From a virus, in the IMG/VR virus record IMGVR_UViG_3300032213_001850, positions 1 to 64,000 of that record: a stretch of DNA of 64,000 nucleotides; one strand, 5' to 3'. The first letter of the stretch is position 1. Every line of letters begins with the position of its first letter. Both the position numbers and the translations under genes were made by a program. Positions 32,801 through 40,342 of this stretch are shown piece after piece. The notes under the pieces were generated by a model that did not search any database, was not told the origin of the DNA, and saw only the letters and a list, made by a program, of their open reading frames with translations.

Positions 32801-34827
32801 AATGGAAAAATACTGATAAAGGTAGAAGGCCAAATACAATTGAATTATTTATAAAACCAGATTCAGCACAAAGCTCTTCTATCATATCTGGAACTAATTG
32901 GGATGTTGTAGTGAGTGGTTCTACTAATAGTGAATATGGTAAAGTATTTTTTAATTATAGTGGTTCTACTAATATATCAACATCATTATTACCAATATTT
33001 AATGGTAGATTTTTTGGTATATCAGTAAGTAGTGGTTCAACTGGGTTAAAATTAGATGTAAGACAATCGGAAAAAGAAAGAACTATATTTGAAGAATCGA
33101 TTACGGGTTCTTCATTAACTAATTGGAATAATGGCTCTACATTAAATATTGGTGGTACATATGTTGGTAGTGTAGATGAATTCCGTTTATGGAGTGAACA
33201 ATTAAATACCGATGTATTTTATCAACACGTTTCATTCCCTGAAATGGTTAATGGTAATTCTTACACAGCATCAACTGATGATTTGTATTTCCGTTTAGAT
33301 TTCGAATATCCTAAAAACTTAGCTCAAACATCTTCTTTAATAAATGTAGATACAAACATATATTTTAGTAGTAGTGTTAGTAGAAATCATTTAGAAGGTG
33401 GAAATGTATCAATTATATCTGGCTCAACTATATTATCTGAAAATACAAACGCATTATATTCAGCTAGTGCTAGTGGGTTTAGTTCAAGTGTAACGTATCC
33501 ATTCCAATTTGAACCAATAGATAGAACAATTGTAATGTCTTATCCAGATGGTGGTGCAAGTAGATTTCAAACATCAAAAATTAGATTTGAAGAACAAACT
33601 TTAATTTCCGATTTATCTTCAAAAAGTAGAGCAACTAAAAAATCATTTGACCAATCTCCAACGGATTCTAATAGAGTTGGTTTATTTTTCTCTCCTACAA
33701 AGGAATTAAATATTGATATTGCAAAGTCATTGGGTGGATTAAATTTGGACAATTATATTGGTGACCCATCGGATGAATATAAATCAAATTATGTTAGATT
33801 AGATGAATTAAGACAATATTATTTCCAAAGATTTGATAATAGAGACATATATGCATATATCAACTTAATCAAATTATATGAGAAGTCTATGTTTGATGAT
33901 ATTAAAAAAATGTTACCGGCAAGGGTTAAAGCTACAACCGGTTTATTAATCGAACCTCACTTTTTAGAAAGAAGTAAAATTGCAAGAAAAAGACCAGTTG
34001 GTGAAGATTATCAATTAAATACCGAAATAAAATATAGTGATACAACATTAACAACGGCTGAAAATAATCAATATGAAAGTATACTTGATGCAAATTTAAG
34101 TGAAAATTTAATTGGAGAAAATAATCAATATGAATCACTAATTTCAACAACCGATACACAAAGAACAATTGCAGAAAATTATCAATATACGGCATCTTAT
34201 GTATATTTTGATGATACATCGTTAACGGCTGAAAATTTGCAATATGAAGTAAGTATAGATGCCAAATTGGAGCAACCTACTATTACAACGGAAATTGATT
34301 TAGGAGTAGAAACTTATGGTGAAACCGCGTATGAGACTATTGGATTTGGTATTTATGCACAAAATGGTAATACAATTAGAACTTATTTAGACAAAGATAA
34401 TAGAAGAGTAAAAGAAAGAATTAGAGTTCAATTGATTACAGAGGAAAAAGAAAGAATGATAACTAAATTTGCAGTGACCGCATCTGCAACTGGATTTGGA
34501 GACCCACGTGGAGGATATGTTTCTGCTATTGAAACATATAATCAAACTTATTTAAACATCCAACCATTTAGTGGTTCCACAATTCCTACAGTTCAAAATA
34601 ATATAGTTGCAGTAGTACCTGTGGACGGATATTTACCGACACATTATAGAAATACATCGGATTTAACAAGAGGATTGGAAAATTCATATTATAGAGGGTC
34701 AAAAAATACTGCAGCAACTACTTTGGATGGTTCATCACCAATTGAAACATTTGTATCTAATCCAAATACATTAACGGTAAATAGAACAGGCAGAAATACA
34801 TCAGAACCAATTTTGGAAGTAGAATAA
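29857..34827 (+). CDS. Giant baseplate/tail protein with LamG-like domain and 19-residue repeats
   Basis: A 1656-residue, almost cysteine-free protein starting with GTG; no better ATG is near, and a late-type motif lies 14 bases upstream. After a Gly-rich linker (GGGGGGGSS near residue 27) come beta-rich, Ig-like stretches (about 165-500), a helical middle with repeated Trp (about 720-930: HFDNIYFHTK, LLKHKGTRQGIYALLACYG), and a LamG-like beta domain (about 980-1130). A helical region (about 1310-1370) and four 19-residue repeats at 1401-1476 follow. The helical motif YLLKHKGT...ALLACYGIP recalls large baseplate proteins of cyanophages. By size and place it should be a peripheral wedge protein, comparable in role to T4 gp7 or gp10. 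Confidence 0.65.
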   Translation: MQNINPDAFENIQINNESGRAEIIGGGGGGGSSTSNTTGTFNLYLNCADIAEYFDGNNTLGVGTSQYISYAPVTTFGSSRTYTSKIDNKVAKNYFVVFLNNESKGYNQQTGEPTYYESIRASEYRLKPGSQTEYEFYEYKNLPGVDGTMELQFLFEPKKVADDPIITPATKNYDFKLNLNSNFSNELENSFSLKYEIVKLNQVILTGNLTPTVDSTDLLSLSEEILNSSNVVFSVVGDLPKNFTFENIKIKKGAVISFSPDIASSTDRILTIPASNLKSGNVDIDVTFAKNIPQPVVSTIDTQYNDQVKDSDSDKVIEIPFTTSNANSINVTFPNGSVRNITTTSFSVSFKNDLGGSFDLQKLILTPVFDNILGASKEVFVKFVRINNTPDIVSVSYPASIDIPAFSDYNIEYEVKYEASNTTHVKVELLQKDNTKIVYLDKLTPIGSFKVNIKALKQKFVNWEGNISFIFTSINNAGDVTLSSNTYSYTTNVIYPTIQMDEDLINTSLFNAFKNQIKIPDLDKDSKYLTHLTNFGDDNQFLVSSWENDDWTLSKKSTDELGNEFVRPEDKVESLILKLYKPLSANITNNSTLWITKLLTNPLIETIVLNQQDDLKCPPLKGPNFNVEVDFVTGKSTGYESLDDLILSGSTSSAQLVNKYLSGSVIDTEYLNIEYTSGSEYLWENFVHFSSATERVDNFVYKVKLIELYEQLIISASTNYTGGSSGSYTGSISSLQEVDRQNTKKNQIIQSFDGFETFLYNESSSSLNWPYTNGNRDLSVSNNVSNWYENIITLAEDFDIENRNWINNNIPQYIVNNEDNASLLLFFSMIGQHFDNIYFHTKAIEKSRGLGYKQTGNISDKLLFDILKSFNWDAKNLAADNQLWSLVFGVDKAGDEVNSNPAKQRNFEVWRRIVNNLPYLLKHKGTRQGIYALLACYGIPSSNLSVLEFGGPEVTEEQKGKLVMDNITNALKFNSGAKIEVEWKNTDKGRRPNTIELFIKPDSAQSSSIISGTNWDVVVSGSTNSEYGKVFFNYSGSTNISTSLLPIFNGRFFGISVSSGSTGLKLDVRQSEKERTIFEESITGSSLTNWNNGSTLNIGGTYVGSVDEFRLWSEQLNTDVFYQHVSFPEMVNGNSYTASTDDLYFRLDFEYPKNLAQTSSLINVDTNIYFSSSVSRNHLEGGNVSIISGSTILSENTNALYSASASGFSSSVTYPFQFEPIDRTIVMSYPDGGASRFQTSKIRFEEQTLISDLSSKSRATKKSFDQSPTDSNRVGLFFSPTKELNIDIAKSLGGLNLDNYIGDPSDEYKSNYVRLDELRQYYFQRFDNRDIYAYINLIKLYEKSMFDDIKKMLPARVKATTGLLIEPHFLERSKIARKRPVGEDYQLNTEIKYSDTTLTTAENNQYESILDANLSENLIGENNQYESLISTTDTQRTIAENYQYTASYVYFDDTSLTAENLQYEVSIDAKLEQPTITTEIDLGVETYGETAYETIGFGIYAQNGNTIRTYLDKDNRRVKERIRVQLITEEKERMITKFAVTASATGFGDPRGGYVSAIETYNQTYLNIQPFSGSTIPTVQNNIVAVVPVDGYLPTHYRNTSDLTRGLENSYYRGSKNTAATTLDGSSPIETFVSNPNTLTVNRTGRNTSEPILEVE
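34057..34284 (+). repeat. Four in-frame 57-base repeats (19 residues each)
   Basis: Residues 1401-1476 of the giant structural protein consist of four units of exactly 19 residues, each opening with (A/G)EN-x-QY; the Glu residues are 1402, 1421, 1440 and 1459. DNA identity between units is moderate, so the expansion is not recent. It may form a beta-solenoid or a stacked stalk. Confidence 0.75.
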
Positions 34828-34846
34828 CTAAATTTAAAAAATAATT

Positions 34847-34855
34847 ATATTTATA
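34847..34855 (+). promoter_or_regulatory. Candidate late promoter ATATTTATA
   Basis: A late-type motif in the 48-base gap before the ATG at 34876, 20 bases from it. Confidence 0.5.
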
Positions 34856-34875
34856 AACAAAGATAATATTAAACT

Positions 34876-35499
34876 ATGGGATATTTAAGTAACACAGAAC
34901 TAACCGTTGACGCCATTCTTACCAAAAAAGGTAGAGAAAAATTAGCAGCAGGTCAAGGTTTAAACATTACTCAATTTGCATTAGCGGATGATGAGATTGA
35001 TTACACATTATACGAACCGGCTCACCCATTAGGTTCATCTTATTATGATGCATCTATTAAAAATATGCCTGTATTAGAAGCTAATCCAGATGAAACTCAA
35101 GTAATGAAGTATAAGTTGGTAACTTTACCTAAAAATACAACTAGAATTCCAGTTGTTGAATTTGGTGTTCCTAACATTGCAGTTAATCAAAGAAGTGGTG
35201 AGGTATCACTATCTCCAACTACATCTCCTGCAGGTAATAGAACAATGGGATATACGATTATTCTTTCTAATAAAAATGCGGGTGATATTGTAGGTGAAGG
35301 TGTGACATCAGATGCTGGAACAACTCCGGTATTCATTGGTGATAATGCATCTGCAACGGCAGCAATCGCTAAAGGATTATCTTTCAAATTTATTCCAAAC
35401 CCATCATTGACTTCGACTATCAAAACAACAATAACTGTTTATGGTAACGAAACTGGTGGTTCACAAACTATTCCAATCACAGTAACTTACGTTCAATAA
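34876..35499 (+). CDS. Virion structural protein
   Basis: A 207-residue protein starting MGYLSNTELTVDAILTKKGREKLAAG, followed by ITQFALADDEIDYTLYEP. I recognise this opening from conserved structural proteins of marine T4-like phages, where it precedes a beta-rich domain; its position in the particle is not known to me. Residues 100-207 are beta strands with many Thr, Ser and Gly. It is the first gene after a late-type motif, and its neighbours are the two paralogous tail proteins downstream. Confidence 0.65.
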   Translation: MGYLSNTELTVDAILTKKGREKLAAGQGLNITQFALADDEIDYTLYEPAHPLGSSYYDASIKNMPVLEANPDETQVMKYKLVTLPKNTTRIPVVEFGVPNIAVNQRSGEVSLSPTTSPAGNRTMGYTIILSNKNAGDIVGEGVTSDAGTTPVFIGDNASATAAIAKGLSFKFIPNPSLTSTIKTTITVYGNETGGSQTIPITVTYVQ

Positions 35500-35508
35500 T
35501 AAAATACT

Positions 35509-36762
35509 ATGGCATTAATACGAGACAATAGAGGAGCCCTTTTAGCAAGTAATTTATCAAATTATTTAGCAGGTGCGTCAAACACAACGGGAACACCTGT
35601 CGATACGACACAATTGATAAGTATCATTAACCAATTTTTAGGAGCAGGTGAACAAATATCTGCCGATGTAACTACCATTACAAATGGTATTTATAAAAAG
35701 TTTGGTTCAATCGATAAAGTAGTAAATAGAACACAAATTGTAACTTCTGGAATATGGAGTGGTGATACTGGTTCATTGGACGCCAAAGCAACTTATACAT
35801 CATCTACTCAGGCTGCATCTACAAGTGGTAGATACTATTTAGATGTATATAATGGATTACCATCATCAGGTACTTCGGAGGTTCAATTCTCAATTGCATA
35901 TGGTGATGCCAACGGATTTGGTGCACCAACTATAACACAAAATGACGATTCAACCTTACCAACCAAAGCAACTTATAATCAATTCAAAAATATATTATTA
36001 GACCCTGCAGATAATTACTTTAGTGTTTATACAGGTTCAGTTGCAGGTGGCCATGATATGAAAAATTTCTATGTATTAAATGTTAATAGAGCAAGATACA
36101 AAGAAAGACTAGACCCAGGAAATATTTCAATAGATTTATCTGGTTCAGTTAGAAGTATTACTTTAATTGATGATAGTGGTGGTAGTGATGAAAATGTAAC
36201 AACTGCGGGTAGAGTTTACAACTTAGTTAGTGGTTCATTAAATATCGGTTCGGCATTAACTGCTTCAATCGCTATAACCGGTGGATATAGTGCAGCACAA
36301 AATGGACAAGGATATGGTTTATTTTATCCAGATATGGGTATTATATTATTAAATCCATTAGCATTAGCAGCTGCATGTGACCCAAATTTAGCACCTGCAA
36401 CAAATTCAATACAATCAGTTTATCATCAAAATAATGGTAATAAGTCAGGTTCAGTTGCATTATTGATGGCCATTAGTGGTGGTGCAGACTTACAAATAAG
36501 AAGAACTGAAAATATTTCAACTTCTCATTACTTTGTAAGAGCAAATAATAGAGAATTTAATTTCTCAAATAACCCAACATTTACAACAGGTTCAGTTGGT
36601 GCATTTGTTAACCCATTATTTGAAAGAGACCCACATGTATACATTACATCGGTAGGTTTATATGATGATGCAAATGAATTATTAGCAGTTGCAAAAACTT
36701 CTCAACCAATTGAAAAATCTTTTGATAAAGAGATAGCAATTAAAGTTAAATTAGATTTCTAA
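35509..36762 (+). CDS. Virion structural protein, paralogue A
   Basis: A 417-residue protein rich in Ser, Thr, Gly and Asn. The last 90 residues (NREFNFSNNPTF, then YITSVGLYDDANELLAVAKTSQPIEK, ending IKVKLDF) are shared with the next protein. This C-terminal domain is widespread in marine myovirus structural proteins and probably docks the protein on a common partner. The first 300 residues are unique here: a short helical start, then beta-rich sequence. A strong terminator lies 24 bases after the stop. Exact place in the virion unknown. Confidence 0.65.
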   Translation: MALIRDNRGALLASNLSNYLAGASNTTGTPVDTTQLISIINQFLGAGEQISADVTTITNGIYKKFGSIDKVVNRTQIVTSGIWSGDTGSLDAKATYTSSTQAASTSGRYYLDVYNGLPSSGTSEVQFSIAYGDANGFGAPTITQNDDSTLPTKATYNQFKNILLDPADNYFSVYTGSVAGGHDMKNFYVLNVNRARYKERLDPGNISIDLSGSVRSITLIDDSGGSDENVTTAGRVYNLVSGSLNIGSALTASIAITGGYSAAQNGQGYGLFYPDMGIILLNPLALAAACDPNLAPATNSIQSVYHQNNGNKSGSVALLMAISGGADLQIRRTENISTSHYFVRANNREFNFSNNPTFTTGSVGAFVNPLFERDPHVYITSVGLYDDANELLAVAKTSQPIEKSFDKEIAIKVKLDF

Positions 36763-36785
36763 TCGGAGAATAAAATAAAAACTAT

Positions 36786-36811
36786 AACCCACCTTAATTT
36801 GGTGGGTTTTT
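36786..36811 (+). terminator. Rho-independent terminator
   Basis: AACCCACC (36786-36793) and GGTGGGTT (36801-36808) form a perfect eight-pair stem over a seven-base loop, and T residues follow. It separates two paralogous structural genes; a new late-type motif starts 10 bases later. Confidence 0.85.
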
Positions 36812-36820
36812 AGTTTTAGA

Positions 36821-36829
36821 ATATTTATA
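36821..36829 (+). promoter_or_regulatory. Candidate late promoter ATATTTATA
   Basis: A late-type motif between a perfect terminator and the ATG at 36836, six bases from the codon, so the mRNA would be nearly leaderless. Its isolation between a terminator and a gene makes this one of the best-supported copies. Confidence 0.55.
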
Positions 36830-36835
36830 TACGAT

Positions 36836-38029
36836 ATGTTAAAAAGAATACCAAAGTCAGATATTAGTATTAGGCCGTTTAAGGCATACAAAGAATGGAG
36901 TTTCAATAACTTTGATTCTGGTTCAATTACTATGTTAGATGCAAATGAAGCTTCAACGGATTTAAATTTAATTACAACGGGTAGCTTAACAGGTTCTACA
37001 TATCCTAAAAATTCATTATTCGGTCAATTAAGAGCTCAATTTTACAATGATTTAGGAGATAATCCATTTTTAAGAACCGGAGAAAAAACAAATTATTATT
37101 CAAATAAACCAAAAGCTCAAGAAAGATTTTTAAGTGGTTCGGCAAAAGTAATATCAATTCCAAACATTTATGTAGGTGAGGGGATTAAAAAGGGTTCTTT
37201 AATATTGATAGATAATGGAACAACTTATTTTGATGATACATATGGTAATTTAGTTGGTGATGTTCCTGATAGAATTTATTTTGGAAAAATAGATGTGGAA
37301 AACCAAACAATTAATTTTACCGATATTGCAGATAATGCATATAGTGGAACAATTGATTCTTATTTTTTAGATATTGAAAACAATGAATTTACAATGTCGT
37401 ATTCAGGAACAGAATATGATATGGTAATAGTGTCTTTTGATATAGAATCTGGATTAATGTTGGTTGATGATATACCATTTTTAGAACCAGAAGCACAGAT
37501 AATTAGATTTGGTAATGTTTTTTATAATCAAGGATTAATAGTAATGACACGTGAATTTGATTCTTTATTAAATTCAAATTGGGATTTATCATTTAAATCA
37601 ACTAAAACAATTTATGAACACGAATATTTGTTAATAGCCGAACAAGATGAGTTCAATGTATCACAAAACCCATCTGCAATTATTAATGTAGGTAGACAAT
37701 CACAGAGATATATAACATCGGATGGTAAATCTATGAGTATTATTACAAATCCAGGAGTAAATTATATCAAAAAGAAAACTATACTAGAAAATGGAAATAT
37801 ATTAGATTATAGATTTACATCATCTTACAATGAAACGACATTGGCTGGGTTTGAACATTATTTTGAAAGTGGTTCTGCAGATACTACCGGTTCTTTTTTA
37901 ACACCATTTATTACAACAATAGGATTATATGATGACGATTGTAATTTGGTTGCAGTAGCAAAATTACCACAACCAATAAAATCGGAACATGATTTGACTG
38001 TAAACTTTATTGTACGATTTGACACATAA
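36836..38029 (+). CDS. Virion structural protein, paralogue B
   Basis: A 397-residue protein whose C-terminal domain matches the preceding gene: DEFNVSQNPSA aligns with NREFNFSNNPTF, and TTIGLYDDDCNLVAVAKLPQPIK with TSVGLYDDANELLAVAKTSQPIE; both end in a strand closing with FD or DF. The N-terminal 300 residues differ, opening with KSDISIRPFKAYKEWSF. The shared tail and different heads suggest two proteins docking on the same ring or tube. It has its own late-type motif and terminator-insulated transcript. Probable tail or baseplate component. Confidence 0.65.
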   Translation: MLKRIPKSDISIRPFKAYKEWSFNNFDSGSITMLDANEASTDLNLITTGSLTGSTYPKNSLFGQLRAQFYNDLGDNPFLRTGEKTNYYSNKPKAQERFLSGSAKVISIPNIYVGEGIKKGSLILIDNGTTYFDDTYGNLVGDVPDRIYFGKIDVENQTINFTDIADNAYSGTIDSYFLDIENNEFTMSYSGTEYDMVIVSFDIESGLMLVDDIPFLEPEAQIIRFGNVFYNQGLIVMTREFDSLLNSNWDLSFKSTKTIYEHEYLLIAEQDEFNVSQNPSAIINVGRQSQRYITSDGKSMSIITNPGVNYIKKKTILENGNILDYRFTSSYNETTLAGFEHYFESGSADTTGSFLTPFITTIGLYDDDCNLVAVAKLPQPIKSEHDLTVNFIVRFDT

Positions 38030-38033
38030 TCTT

Positions 38034-38042
38034 ATATTTATA
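38034..38042 (+). promoter_or_regulatory. Candidate late promoter ATATTTATA
   Basis: A late-type motif starting five bases after the preceding stop and 18 bases before the ATG at 38061. Confidence 0.5.
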
Positions 38043-38060
38043 TTTAAAAAAACAAACACA

Positions 38061-38306
38061 ATGGCAAGTATTATAGAAATGTATAATGAGGATAAAAAAT
38101 TACAAGTAGCTACGACATCCGATAAAACACCATACTATTCAGAAGGAACCGATGGTAAAACTGCAAATTTAGTAGATGAAAAATCTATATCCGAATTGGA
38201 GAAAAAATTATCTACCAAAAGATATGGTGCTGGTGTGGGAGATTGGGGTGCAGTATATAGTGATGCAACGGGGAAAAATTATAGCAAAGTAGTAAAAAAG
38301 GATTAA
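38061..38306 (+). CDS. Small hypothetical protein
   Basis: An 81-residue protein from the ATG at 38061. A longer in-frame start at 38010 would begin inside the preceding gene and translate the promoter-like motif, so it is rejected. It has a hydrophilic, Lys/Asp/Ser-rich sequence with KRYGAGVGDWGAVYSDATGKNYSK in the C-terminal half; no cysteine, no membrane span. Its late-type motif and place after structural genes suggest a minor virion protein, while its downstream neighbour is a nuclease. Not recognised. Confidence 0.55.
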   Translation: MASIIEMYNEDKKLQVATTSDKTPYYSEGTDGKTANLVDEKSISELEKKLSTKRYGAGVGDWGAVYSDATGKNYSKVVKKD

Positions 38307-38314
38307 TTAATTTA

Positions 38315-38740
38315 ATGGCTAAAAAAGTTACAAAAAAGAACAATTCAAAATGGGTTGCTAAAAAGTATGGATTTAAGTCTGGTTTAGAAGAAACCATATC
38401 ATCCCAAATTGAAAGTAGAGGTATAGTCGTAGAATATGAAACGGAAAAGGTTGCATATATCATACCGGCATCAGAACACAACTATCATCCAGATTTTAAA
38501 TTACCGAATGGTATAAGAGTTGAGACCAAAGGTAGATTTGTTGCCGCAGACCGTAAGAAACACCAATTGGTAAAAGAACAAAATCCCAATTTGGACATTC
38601 GTTTCGTATTTTCCAATTCAAAGAACAAAATCAGCAAAAACTCTAAAACTACATACGGAATGTGGTGTGAAAAGAACGGATTTAAGTATTCGGACAAATT
38701 CATCCCAGAAGAGTGGTTTTTAGAGGAAAATAGACCGTAA
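38315..38740 (+). CDS. T7-type endonuclease I (Holliday junction resolvase)
   Basis: A 141-residue nuclease. Residues Glu25 (SGLEE), Asp60 (YHPDF), Glu70 and Lys72 (RVETKG) reproduce the catalytic set of T7 endonuclease I (Glu20, Asp55, Glu65, Lys67), with the same spacing of 35, 10 and 2 residues. The enzyme works as a domain-swapped dimer, cutting four-way junctions and branched DNA before packaging. The Lys-rich N-terminus probably helps DNA binding. T4-like phages normally use endonuclease VII for this, so a T7-type enzyme here is a replacement. It is followed by a promoter element and the primase gene. Confidence 0.87.
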   Translation: MAKKVTKKNNSKWVAKKYGFKSGLEETISSQIESRGIVVEYETEKVAYIIPASEHNYHPDFKLPNGIRVETKGRFVAADRKKHQLVKEQNPNLDIRFVFSNSKNKISKNSKTTYGMWCEKNGFKYSDKFIPEEWFLEENRP

Positions 38741-38744
38741 ATTA

Positions 38745-38774
38745 TTTGGTAATATCAAATATTTGTCGTATATT
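38745..38774 (+). promoter_or_regulatory. Candidate 30-base promoter element
   Basis: TTTGGTAAT (38745-38753), 12 bases, TCGTATATT (38766-38774): a perfect copy just after the endonuclease stop. The primase start at 38781 is seven bases after the last T, as for uvsE. Confidence 0.68.
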
Positions 38775-38780
38775 TAGGGG

Positions 38781-39722
38781 GTGTTGAAGCAAAATGATAA
38801 GAATATAGTCGTATCTACCCTAAGTGGCGTTTTGGGTAGTCACCTCACTCTTAAAGGGAATGAGTTGGCATTTTACTGTCCTTTCTGCAATCATCACAAA
38901 CCAAAACTTCAAGTCAATACCGAAACTCAAAAGTGGCATTGTTGGACTTGCAATAGTGGTGGTAAGAAATTGACCTCATTATTAAAAAAGTTAGATGTTG
39001 ATAGAAAGACTATTTCAATCATTAGAGAAATCTACGGAGATAACAATTATAACCCACAATTAGAGGACGCCGATACAAAGGTGTTCATTTCCCTACCAAA
39101 AGAATTTATCAGTCTTAGTGAGACTCCAAAGGGGTTTAATCCAGAATTTAAACATGCAATACATTACCTTACTCAAAGAGGTATTACTGAAAAGGACATA
39201 ATCAAATATAACATAGGATATTGTAAAGAAGGGTTGTATGGACAAAGAGTAATTATACCATCATACAATTCCGATGGTACATTAAATTACTTTGTTTCTC
39301 GTTCGTATTATCCGGAGAACAAAATGAAATACAAAAATCCTCCAATCAGTAAAAATATAATATGTTTTGACTCTCAAGTAAATTGGAGTGAACCGATTAT
39401 ACTTTGTGAGGGTGTATTTGATGCAATCACAATTAAAAGAAATGCAATTCCACTTTTAGGTAAATTTCCATCAAGAATATTGGTTGAAAAAATCTTTATG
39501 AGCGGTATTACCGATATTATTATTTCATTAGACAACGATGCAATAAATGAGGCACTTAAAGCTGCCGAATATTTTAGAAAACAAGGTATTCATGTAAAAA
39601 TGATGTATCTTAAAGACAAAGATGCCGCCGATATGGGGTATGAAAAATTCTATGAGGAATTAAAGAAAACCAAAGAGTTTTCTCCCGAAGAATTATTATT
39701 AAACAAAATAAACTCACTATGA
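38781..39722 (+). CDS. DNA primase (CHC2-type zinc finger and Toprim)
   Basis: A 313-residue primase. The zinc finger has Cys33, Cys36, Cys54 and Cys57 (YCPFCNHH and WHCWTCNSG). The Toprim domain has Glu210 (ILCEGVFDAI) and Asp251/Asp253 (SLDNDA), which bind the catalytic metals. It is compact, without a helicase domain, like the primase half of T7 gp4 or a short DnaG. It lays RNA primers for lagging-strand synthesis. The likely start is GTG at 38781, at the expected first transcribed base of the promoter element; TTG at 38784 is another choice. It overlaps the next gene by four bases. Confidence 0.87.
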   Translation: MLKQNDKNIVVSTLSGVLGSHLTLKGNELAFYCPFCNHHKPKLQVNTETQKWHCWTCNSGGKKLTSLLKKLDVDRKTISIIREIYGDNNYNPQLEDADTKVFISLPKEFISLSETPKGFNPEFKHAIHYLTQRGITEKDIIKYNIGYCKEGLYGQRVIIPSYNSDGTLNYFVSRSYYPENKMKYKNPPISKNIICFDSQVNWSEPIILCEGVFDAITIKRNAIPLLGKFPSRILVEKIFMSGITDIIISLDNDAINEALKAAEYFRKQGIHVKMMYLKDKDAADMGYEKFYEELKKTKEFSPEELLLNKINSL

Positions 39723-40342
39723 AAGGGAATGAACAAATAGAGGTTTTTGGAGAAAAAATTGAAATTCAAAATACAAAAAAGAATGGTAACAATGTCATTA
39801 TGCATATTGGAGAAAAATATTTAATGACTAAACTTGCAGAAATTGTTACAAAAAACGGAGGTGACATATTAGAAATTGGATTTGGAATGCATTTATCTGC
39901 CGATGCTATACAATCAAATGCAAATGTGACATCACATACCATAATAGAAATTCATCCAGTACAATATGAAAGAGCATTAGAATGGGCAAAGTTACAAAAA
40001 ATAAAAACAACAGTTATATTAGGTGATTGGATTGAATTATTACCATTGACTAATATGAAGTTTGATGGAGTATTACATGATACACATTTAGACCCGAATA
40101 TACCTAAATTTTTAGATTATATAGTAGATAATTGTAAAAAAGGTACAATTGTAGGTTTTTTTGAATTTCAAAAATTTGACGCTCGTTTAAATGGATATAG
40201 GGTTAATATACCTGAGGCAGAGTATCAAACGATTCCATATAAAGAAAATTTATCTTTTAAAGACAATCAATTTGAACTAAAATACACCACATTTGATGGT
40301 GATGAATTTTATAGTGAAAAGAATATAAATAAACTATTATGA
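39719..40342 (+). CDS. Class I SAM-dependent methyltransferase
   Basis: A 207-residue Rossmann-fold methyltransferase. DILEIGFGMHLSADAIQ near 49-65 is motif I, TIIEIHP near 74-80 the acidic end of strand 2, VILGDWIELLP near 97-107 motif III, and FDGVLHDTH near 114-122 motif IV. The GFGMxxSA version of motif I is typical of the guanidinoacetate/arginine N-methyltransferase group, so a guanidino or small-molecule acceptor is possible. Placed between primase and the recombination nuclease with four-base overlaps at both ends. Substrate unknown. Confidence 0.72.
   Translation: MKGNEQIEVFGEKIEIQNTKKNGNNVIMHIGEKYLMTKLAEIVTKNGGDILEIGFGMHLSADAIQSNANVTSHTIIEIHPVQYERALEWAKLQKIKTTVILGDWIELLPLTNMKFDGVLHDTHLDPNIPKFLDYIVDNCKKGTIVGFFEFQKFDARLNGYRVNIPEAEYQTIPYKENLSFKDNQFELKYTTFDGDEFYSEKNINKLL

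Noticed and set aside
38010-38060. An upstream start for the 81-residue protein
   Set aside because: It begins inside the preceding structural gene and translates the late promoter-like motif. The ATG at 38061 is well placed after it.
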